DNA from: Nymphaea colorata
Taxonomy: Eukaryota > Streptophyta > Magnoliopsida > Nymphaeales > Nymphaeaceae
Direction: 5' to 3'
Assembly (NCBI RefSeq): GCF_008831285.2
Contig: NC_045144.1
Coordinates: forward strand, 17,623,716-17,687,715
Length of the DNA: 64,000 bases
The notes beneath the pieces were generated by a model. The model was not told the origin of the DNA and ran no database searches. It saw only the letters and a list, made by a program, of their open reading frames with translations. A program made the position numbers and the translations under genes. Numbering within the stretch: the first letter of the stretch is position 1; each line of letters starts with the position of its first letter. Positions 55,920 to 64,000 of this stretch are shown in pieces.

Positions 55920-58713
55920 ATGGCTATGGAGGTGGATGCGTTCGGAGATGGGTATGCAGTTTTCCTCCTTATAGTTTTCGTTTGCATCTAATATGGTCTT
56001 GTTTATTTCGATCTGTATCATTGCTGAAGAGAAATGGGTTGTCTGTTTTTTGGGGACGTGCTGAAGTTACGAACCCCCACCAGAATTTAAGCAGACGAAC
56101 GAGGATCCTCTTTTCGGGATCTCTGTGACTGATTCTACTGAGCTTTGGCTCATCCAGTTGCCTCCCAACCAAGTACTTTTCCTGTATCTTGTGTCTTTTG
56201 TCCTTCGTATCGTTTATTTTGCTTTCGTAGTAAAGTTTGGCTTTTAATTGATGTTTTATCATTTTTTGGTTGCTTATTTCCCTTCTGTTCTTCCATTTGG
56301 GTTAGTTTAAACCAGCTGATTTTGATGGGAAGGAGGTGAAGCTTAAGCTGCGCCAAGACGGGCGACTGGGGAGCATGAAGAATGCAGCCGGTATGGGTTA
56401 AAGCACGCAGCCCTGTTTTCTTTGTCTGGAAAGTGTGGCGATTTTAGTCCAAATCCATGGGTATTACGATTATAAAGGATGCCAAATTTAATGGGATTTT
56501 GTTTAAGTTTCATCTTGTTGGTGATGACTGATGAGTTCTTCCTTGTGCTTCATTGAGCAATACAAATTGGAGTGCTGCCTTTATGCTTTCTTCAATATAA
56601 AGATGAAAGAATACCTGTTTTACTTTTCAATTTTATTAATTAATCTGATGTTGTCTAGTTTCAGTTTGAATACTGTAGTTCTCAGATTAAAAATCGAACT
56701 CGACTGGGTGAGGATGCGACTGTGATTTTAGTTCTTTCCCTTGATAGGTTTTGTGGTTAGGCTTTTATTACATTTGTTTATATGTTATTTTTTTAATTAG
56801 TTTGTTTGTTTTGATGGCAGGCAAGTCGTTTGACATCGTCAGTAATGGACTTCATCAATCAAGTGCGACAGTTTTCCTCGCTGGCTCATCATCAACAAGA
56901 GCTGGTCCGTTAACTCTGCTCTGTTAGTGCTGTTTCCAATTGGTTGACAGTTGAAACATCTGTCCTACTATTGTTGTTTTCTTTAGTGGGGGCTTTCTTT
57001 CTGTTTTATTCATTCTGTATTTCACCTATCTGTGCATTTAATTACTAGATAGCTTCTTACCCTCAGACTTGTCTCACCGGTAGAAACTTCTAACTTTTCC
57101 TACTTGTCACGTTCTATCAGAATAAGTTCGAGACAGTCATAGAGTTTGGTTGTGCCTAACGAGTAAACATTTGAAATTTATTGAAATACCATGTAGTGCT
57201 GCTTCATCTATTCATGTAGGGGAAGAATACACATAGTAGTAAACTACATTGCTAAATGTTAGATGTTGTATATGGTGGAATATGATGTGGTTGCTTTTCG
57301 GTTGAGATAGAAGATAAAGAAAAGACAGCAGAGGTTAGTATTATGACGGTGTAGGCTTTGACGGACATTTGTGTAAGCTTTGGGGTTTCGCAGGATGATT
57401 GAATAAAGTTGAAGAATCAGGCCCAGTGTGATGCTTTGTGTTGGGATGGCATAAAACAAGGGTTGTTGAACTGCGAATGTAATTCCAAAGTGATCAATCG
57501 CGAGTCAAGTAACTTTGAGGTTCTTTTCATTCTCAAATGGTTCTGTGGACATGGAGGAGGTGCCAAATTTGAAGTCCCATCATGCTTTACAGCTAGACCT
57601 TATGATCTCCTTGCAACAATGATTCACATAGCTAAAGGCTTATTGAAACAGAAACAGATTTTCTGGTGGCTATATTGCTGAACAAGCAAGTGACTTTAGG
57701 TTTTTGTGTTTTTCCTATTCCCTAAAAAGATCCTAGAGAGTTTGGCAGCAGGCCTGTTTCGAAGGAGATGGGATGTACTGCTAGTTAGACTGTTAAAACT
57801 GTGACTGTTAAAACTGTCATACTTCATAAGTAGGAAACACAATGTGGGTGGAATATGGACTTCTCTTAACATAAATGCTACTAAACTCCAATTGGGAGTT
57901 TATAGGTTTACCGAAGCATACTATCAGCCTATCAGGCCTTCTTCTTAGACATTGTTTGTGTTTTTCTTCTTGTGAAAAATGTGGTGGACAACTGCTCGTT
58001 TTCTTAAGATTGCTATCCATGCTTACTCTGTCTCCCCCAAATTGTGTCTACCATTTGAGCATCTCCTCAATTTTTGCAGTTGGGAAGATTTCACGCCGAG
58101 TTAGTTTAGTTAGTTTTGAAGCTGATGCCAAATCTCATGGCAAAACACGTGCTGGAGGTTCGAGCTTACTGAACTGGAGTTCTGGTGGTAAATGAATTTG
58201 TTGCAATATTCATCTTTACAGGTTCTCCATAGACAAAATCCATTACTTTGCTTGCTGTAACGCTGCTGATTCTGTTGCAATAAATTGAATCCATGGACTC
58301 CAGGCTCCTCGAACAGACTTGGTTCTCATGGGAACACATCTCTTACAAGCAGCAGACAAAGAAGCTCACAGGGGATAAGTGGAACGTCATTTGAAGGTGG
58401 GGAGGCATCACAACTTCCAAAGCAAAGGCGTGTTGATCGTTCACCCTCATCCGAGCACTCAAAGCTCACCATGAAAGGAAGTCGGAGCCCTGGTTCTTTG
58501 ACTGCATCTCAGAGGTCACAGGGAATGAGTGAGACATCATTTGAAGGTGGGGAACCATCAAAGTCCTCGAAACAAAGACATGTTGGGTGGTCGCCCTCTT
58601 CTCAAGACTCAAAGCGCAGTAGGGATGCAGGCAAAAGTGGGACCTCCGATATCAAATCAGAGTCTGAATCTATCTCTAGGCGGACCAGAAGGAAGATGAA
58701 ATTGGAAGAGTAG
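55920..58713 (+). CDS. Mediator-associated protein 2-like protein
   Basis: Six exons: 55920-55951, 56067-56172, 56306-56390, 56821-56904, 58080-58187, 58304-58713, with consistent phases, giving 274 residues. The conserved core reads DGYEPPPEFKQTNEDPLFGI, SVTDSTELWLIQLPPNQ, DFDGKEVKLKL, GRLGSMKNAAGKSFDIV, SSATVFLAG and VGKISRRVSLVSFE. From memory this resembles Arabidopsis At5g64680, recovered with purified Mediator and named Mediator-associated protein 2. A nuclear role in RNA polymerase II transcription is inferred from that. The C-terminal 136 residues are basic, Ser-rich and probably disordered, and contain a 50-residue tandem repeat (TSFEGGE...KQR..V...SPSS..SK). The protein ends in a nuclear-localisation-like RRTRRKMK. 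Exon 2 was recognised only by phase and motif. The start of exon 3 (TTAG|TTTAAACC) is the least certain border. Confidence 0.82.
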
Positions 58714-60395
58714 GCCTCTGAACTTTGACTGTATATTTTGATGCAGTCAATTCTCATATAGTGGGGAGTTTCTTTTTAACCAACTGTGGCATGTTTTGTA
58801 GAACTTAAATTAGCCGAAGAGGAAAAAAGAAAGATAATCGATCAGTTTTGGATTGCAAAATTATGTGGTTTTGACATAGTTGACGGGTTGGTCACGATCA
58901 TTACTACTTTCTGTGCTCCTACTTTTATGTGCTTCGAATGGTTCATAGTTTTCTGATAAACACGGAATGCGAAGCTTGAACCAATTCGCGGTTTTCCTTT
59001 GCTTGAAGTAATTTAATATGTAAAGAAGCTTTAGATTATGGCTATGTTCATACTATCGCATTGAAGCAATCAATCCATGGTGAAAAAGTCTCGAGAATTT
59101 GCCTTTTTTAACCTTGAAATTGATTGAAAAAAGTTGGTTTGGTAAACGTAAATATTGCCAGAGACTTTTAAGGTGCAAGTAAATCTAGGATCTCTTATCT
59201 GGACAATTAAACATGCTTTGATTTTGCATTATTAATCAAAGTTGAACTGGAGACTTCAGAGCTATATCTGGTACAGTCGTTCGCTTGCAACATGTTCTTC
59301 ATCTGCTGCACAACATTATGGCTAAAGATGGTCGTTCCCATGTGGTAGGTAGGTACATCGAGCTCCTGTGGAGGTGAACATGGGTTCAAATAATTCGTAA
59401 ATGTGATCTTATCAGTAGAGCTCTAAATAGGCACGACGGATGGAGATTTCTCTGTAAAGCGTATTGTGGTTGAGAAAAACAGTAGCTTGCAGATAAGGGT
59501 GTTAGTGGTGCCGATATAATTTATTACCCAATCTGAGTTCAAATTCAAGATTAAAATTCTATAAGAGAAATCACATCCAATTAGTGATCAGATGCAACGA
59601 CAGGAATTCGAATCTGACGCATGTAAAAATGGAATATGGTTTTGTACACTTTATATTCAATCAGGTAAGCAATAGCGAAATAGTTGAATATGGTAATAAC
59701 TCCATCCAAATCGTACACAAACCCTACCTGCAAACACATTCCACATATGAACAGAAGAAAAGAAACTTGATTTGATTTCCATTCATCGAAAGTCACTGAT
59801 GCGGCACTTTGAGTTGTAGATCTCATTCACAGGTTTTCGTTCCCTTGAGCAAGTCCAGCTCAACCACTACATGGCCTTGGTTGGGTGTGTGCTTTGATGC
59901 TGCAAAGCAGATGGGATAAGATGGCAGCTGTCCCCAGCTTAGTTTTTTCATCCAAACCCTTCAAGTATAGGCAATTAAGTATTGTTCTAGGAATAGAGTG
60001 TAGTAGGCAGTGGCAAGCATGGTATAGTCTCCACTCTCGTTGCCAAAACATTGCATTACGGATGGAGTTGATACTGCAGCTCCTCCTTGAAACTATTTGA
60101 GGGTTTAATTTTAGTGCAGAACACATGACAAATGGATCCCTCGCCAAGAAATCAAAGGGCAATGAAACGCACCTAATCTCACTAGGACAACATGGAACAA
60201 TAATAGCAAGGTAAATCTGACCAGTCCTTTGAGGCTCAAGTCTAAGTGCCATAAAGCTCGTCAGTACTTTTACTTTTTAAGTCGAGTCTACAGCTCAAGA
60301 TACAAGCAGAATAAATCTAACCTCATAAGGAAAGAAACAAACAAGATAAGAGACAGTTCTACATAAGGGCCAGCATAGCTTGCCTGAGATGAGGC
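58714..60395. other. Intergenic region between convergent genes
   Basis: It contains the 3' UTRs of the Mediator-associated gene and of CYP51. Open frames such as 59860-60252 (-) and 59885-60100 (+) overlap each other and show no domain. Confidence 0.55.
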
Positions 60396-63092
60396 TTAAT
60401 CAATGGAGAGGCGCCGCCGCTTGTACCGCACCATCACCTGTCCCTTCACACCGACAACCATCGCATTCCAGTCGATCTCTGGGAAGGGAGACACCAGCTC
60501 CAACTCGAAGTTCCTCAGCAGATGACTCCAGATTGCTTTGATCTGAAGGTAGGCGAATGGCTCCCCAAGACAACCATGCCTACCGCCACCAAATGATATG
60601 TAAGAAAATGCACCAGCCACCTTGTCCTCTTCTCTTCCAATTGCAAACCTGTCGGGGTCGTAGCGGTCTGGATCCTGATAGATGTAAGGTAGCCGGTTAG
60701 CAAATGCTGGCGAAGTAGCCACAATGTGGCCCTTTGGAATGTCATACTCCTTCCCGTCACGTGTTGTCACGGAGAAGTCACAGTGTGAGCTTCGCAGGAG
60801 CATGATCAATGGCGGGTGCAGTCTCAGTGCTTCTTTTATGCACCGATAGAGCACGTCCATCTCGGACAGTATGTCATGGTCGATTTTTTCTCCGTGCTTT
60901 TTCATCAAACTCTTCTGCTCGTCTACCACAGCGCTGAGGTATTGTTTGTAGCGAAGAAGGTATGCTCCGGTCCAGGTCGAGGTGATAGAGCTGGTGTGCT
61001 GGCCAGCAAAGAGAGCAGCAATTAGAAGGCCAGTTATCTCAGAATCTGTGGTTGGCCTGCCGTCTTTATACTTGGAGTCAATGAAGCTCTGCAACATGTC
61101 ATTCTCGGATTTACCAGCCGCTTTGCGGGCAGATATGATGTTGGCAAAGATCTCAGCAAGCCTCTTGCGAGCACGATCCCTGCGGCGGTGAGCTGGGATA
61201 GGGAGGTAAGGTAGGATGACACTGATTGGGAGCATGCCATTGTCAAGGTCATGGAAGAGGGCAGAGACATCATCAAATAACTTATCTCTCACTTCTCGAC
61301 CAAGAAGGCACCTGCTTGCAGTGAGGATGATGAGGTGTTCAAGCTCGTATTTTATATCCACAACGCCTTCGTTACCCCATTTTGAGAAGTATTCCTGCAG
61401 AAATAAAATGCAAGGAATATTCAATCACAAGTCAAATACATAAACCAATTAAGAATTAAAGAATAAGAACGTGGAACATGCTAACTGCTAAGTTAATATT
61501 CTAGGTAGAGGTCTTATGGATACACATTGGAAAGCTTGAACCTGCATGGTTGTGATAGAGAAATGAGGATGAATCAGCCTACTTTTCATTTCATTAAAAA
61601 AATTAAAACTAATGTAAAAGTTGGAACAACAAGAAAGATAAGGAAGCTCATATCGGCTGTCTCGTTTCGGTGAGGCACTGATATGCTATGCATTGGCCGA
61701 TTCAAGCTGTTACCAGCCATCTACCAGTCTAACTAGACTTCCACTTTATAGGTATTTTAAGATGCATTATGTCCCATTCAAAAACCTGATCAACAGAAAG
61801 GATGTTCTAGCAACCAAACAACTACAACCATGTTAAAAGGGTCATCATAGATGTCATCAAAGCAACTTCACGATCCTCCATCACCTTATCTTAAACCCAA
61901 ATGCAGTCATCAATAGTTTTTCATTTCCAGGGAAGCGGTTGAACAGGCAAGTGGTTGGTTGAATAGTTGTCAGTAAACAGAAGCAAGCATAGAATATTCC
62001 AAAGGCATTACAATTAGTCCATGATGACTCTTTTAGCCTTTGTCAGGTAGCTATATACAATTGATCTAAGAAAGGTGTGCCATGCAAGTTACGGACCATA
62101 AATTAATTTGTCAACCCGAGTTTGTTGTTTTTGTCTTACAAGCAAGTTAACTAACTGAGATAAATAAAGTTCCACACCCCGTTTTCGTAGTGGCAAGGCA
62201 TAAGATAAATCCGCAACGTGTACATACCGTATCAACTTTGGGGAAAGCTAACTTTTTCCCATCAAATGAACTTAACATACCAAAGCATTCTACCAAGGAC
62301 CTATTAAGTATTAACTGCCTACTTAATCGCAAGAAGGTTAACAGAAACTGAAAATATCAACTCTGTAGGAGCAATAAGCAACAAGGGATGGTAGCTTTAC
62401 TTAGAAGTTAAACAATATGCAACCAACATAATTTATCTCCAAAGGTCACAGATTAACTTATAGGAACCGCAAGTGGACACGCATATTGATAGAGGACAAC
62501 AGATTTTCAATTATATTATTGAGAAGGAATGGTTAACTACTCAGAAGCGACAACAAAGAAGAAAAGAAGCACGAAGAAAAGGAAATAGATGAGCTGATGG
62601 GGCAGTTTAGCATATAGAAAGTAGTACCTCAGCTTCCGTAACCATCTGATCCACATAGCTTTTCAGCTTAGTGACCCTCAAAGCTTCTGTGAAGAACCTA
62701 AACTGTTCTTGCCTGACCGAGTAATCGACATCAAAGACAACCCCAGGCCCAAAAGTAGGTACGTTGAACTGGTACACCTCTTGCTGGCTAAGATCCGTCT
62801 CTGTCGCCTTAAAGAAGTGAGCAGACACTTCGGGACCGATAAGAAACGTAACTTTTTTGTTCAGGAGATTCACGGTGAAGACATTGCCAAGCCTATTATA
62901 CTCTTCCCTGATCATTATAATCGGGCCCTTCATGAATTTCAGGAGCCCTCCAATAAGAGGAAACGCCTGAACTTCAGGGGGAGTCCTCTTCTTAGATCCG
63001 GAGAAGAACAGGGAAGACAGAAGCTTCGCCACCACAACCGTTGCTAGAACCAGGAATCCGACATAATAGTAGTTGCTGTCTTTCAGTTCCAT
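60396..63092 (-). CDS. CYP51G1: Obtusifoliol 14-alpha-demethylase, cytochrome P450 CYP51G
   Basis: Endoplasmic-reticulum P450 of sterol synthesis. It removes the 14-alpha-methyl group of obtusifoliol in three oxidations using NADPH-P450 reductase. Exon 1 is 63092-62628 and exon 2 is 61394-60396, in phase, giving 487 residues, the normal plant length. An N-terminal membrane anchor (about 9-31, YYVGFLVLATVVVAKLL) is followed by a Pro-rich hinge. The CYP51 substrate region YQFNVPTFGPGVVFDVDY (107-124) is complete. The I-helix oxygen motif is AGQHTSS (285-291), the ExxR pair is E343/R346, and the haem loop FGGGRHGC has its ligand at C430. All key residues are present. The single 1233-base intron separates the substrate-recognition end from the core. 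The upstream in-frame sequence to 63212 lacks family similarity, so the ATG at 63092 is preferred. Confidence 0.97.
61395..62627 (-). other. CYP51 intron
   Basis: The 1233-base GT-AG intron is AT-rich, with no element or gene that I can recognise. Confidence 0.85.
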
Positions 63093-64000
63093 CTTGGCCA
63101 GCAGATAAACTCCACGGATCCGAAGCAAATCAGAGGAAACAGAACAGAGAGCTAGCAGATAAAAACCTAAAGCAGCGACATTCCGAGAAGTTCGCGAGGT
63201 TTCGAAGGTCAACTACAGAAATCGACAGAGAACAACTCGTAATGAAGGTTTTTCCACCGACGGCCGCCCCAGCCAACAGAAAAAGGAAAAAAGAACTGCA
63301 ATTTTCTAGTAAAGAAGCGGAAAACACTGCTTCTCTCGATGGCCAGACAAAGAAAAGCAGAGGAAAACGTGCCGGAGAGAGACGATTTATCAGCAAAGGA
63401 GAGATTTATCCAAAATCTGCATACAAAACGCAGGAAAAGAGCTCAGCTCAAAGAAGGAACACGCTGAACCATCGCAGATGTTTCAGCAGACACAATTTCA
63501 CGAAAGCAAGAGCCCGAGCTTTCGCTTTCCCTCTCGGTCTCGCATAAAAAACACGCAGAAGACATCAGACATCCAATCAGGACCAGACGCTAACAGATCG
63601 AGCACATCTCGTCCAAAAAACGTAAAAGCAAAAGAGAAATCCGCAGAAGAAGAAGACGTACATCACGGAGTCGCTTCCCGATCGGAAATCCGCAGACGGC
63701 GGTGAGAAGGCGGTCGAAGCGCGTAGCTGCGTGCAGGCTGGCCTTCCGAAAAAGTTAGCTACCTGGGTCGTCCGTTCACGCGCGCGACACCCGGCTCGTT
63801 TTCCTCCGCCTCCTGCTCTGGCCAGCCCACACGCCTTCTCAGCGGACGCGTACTAGTAAAGGCCTTCTCTCCCTCTCTCCCAATTGCGCGGACAGTGACA
63901 GAGCGTGACAGAACAAGATCATCAGAAGACTCAGAGCCAGAGGAAGGAGACACCGCTAGAAGAAAGACGGAGAGAGAGAGAGAGAGAGAGAGAGTACCGC
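63093..64000 (-). promoter_or_regulatory. CYP51 leader and promoter region, possibly with a 5' UTR intron
   Basis: On the minus strand a plausible donor GTGAT|GTACGT lies at about 63661 and a plausible acceptor ATCTGCTAG|CTCT at about 63152, 59 bases before the start codon. They would define a leader intron of about 510 bases. A CT-rich microsatellite (63969-63994, GA on the plus strand) sits at the window edge, upstream in transcript direction. The open frames here show no domain. No TATA box was pinned down. Confidence 0.35.
63969..63994. repeat. (GA)n microsatellite upstream of CYP51
   Basis: About 13 GA units lie at the right edge of the window and read as CT repeats in the direction of CYP51 transcription. 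Confidence 0.95.

Noticed and set aside
57409-57681. 90-codon frame inside the Mediator-associated gene
   Set aside because: It lies wholly in intron 5 and has no domain or supported splice sites.
59860-60252. 130-codon minus-strand frame downstream of CYP51
   Set aside because: No recognisable domain. It lies in the probable CYP51 3' UTR and overlaps another frame on the plus strand.

Overview
The window is nuclear DNA of a flowering plant. The genes are interrupted by GT-AG introns and have plant-type orthologues: a GH3 auxin-conjugating enzyme, plant-extended complex I subunit NDUFA5, CYP51G, a plant NFRKB protein and a Mediator-associated protein. Intergenic and intronic DNA is AT-rich, with many CT/GA, TG and AT microsatellites and small non-autonomous DNA transposons. 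I cannot name the species. The 8 kb intron suggests a moderately large, transposon-rich genome. Exon borders were built by hand from splice signals, reading-frame phase and remembered family sequences. No alignment was run.

Layout: (1) 1-5.5 kb: intergenic DNA, then a four-exon GH3.17-like gene (+) with an auxin-type promoter. (2) 8.7-17.2 kb: NDUFA5 (-), two coding exons split by an 8.0 kb intron that holds a dead LINE, a hAT-like element, two related MITEs in opposite orientation and tandem duplications. (3) 18.7-22.4 kb: a RING-HC ubiquitin ligase of the RNF4 type (-). (4) 24.9-27.2 kb: SDHAF2, succinate dehydrogenase assembly factor 2 (+), with a likely GC-AG intron. (5) 29.8-32.5 kb: an intronless GC-rich RING-H2 gene (+) and a decayed tandem copy, separated by a Tourist-like MITE. 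(6) 33.6-34.3 kb: a secreted At4g14100-like protein (+). (7) 35.8-40.9 kb: a 15-exon DUF3754 membrane protein (-). (8) 42.3-51.6 kb: an NFRKB/INO80-associated protein (-) with nine coding exons and a probable 5' UTR exon. (9) 55.6-58.7 kb: a Mediator-associated protein 2-like gene (+). (10) 60.4-63.7 kb: CYP51G obtusifoliol 14-alpha-demethylase (-).

These are independent housekeeping and regulatory genes, not an operon or biosynthetic cluster. Two act in mitochondrial respiration (NDUFA5 in complex I, SDHAF2 in complex II assembly), two or three in ubiquitin signalling, two in nuclear transcription or chromatin, one in auxin homeostasis and one in sterol synthesis. I see no sign of a previously undescribed multi-gene system. 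The most interesting material is in gene architecture and mobile DNA: the huge NDUFA5 intron and its nested elements, the GC-AG intron, a microsatellite acting as a polypyrimidine tract, the decaying RING-H2 duplicate, the 150 bp in-frame repeat in the Mediator-associated gene, and a perfect 30 bp palindrome.
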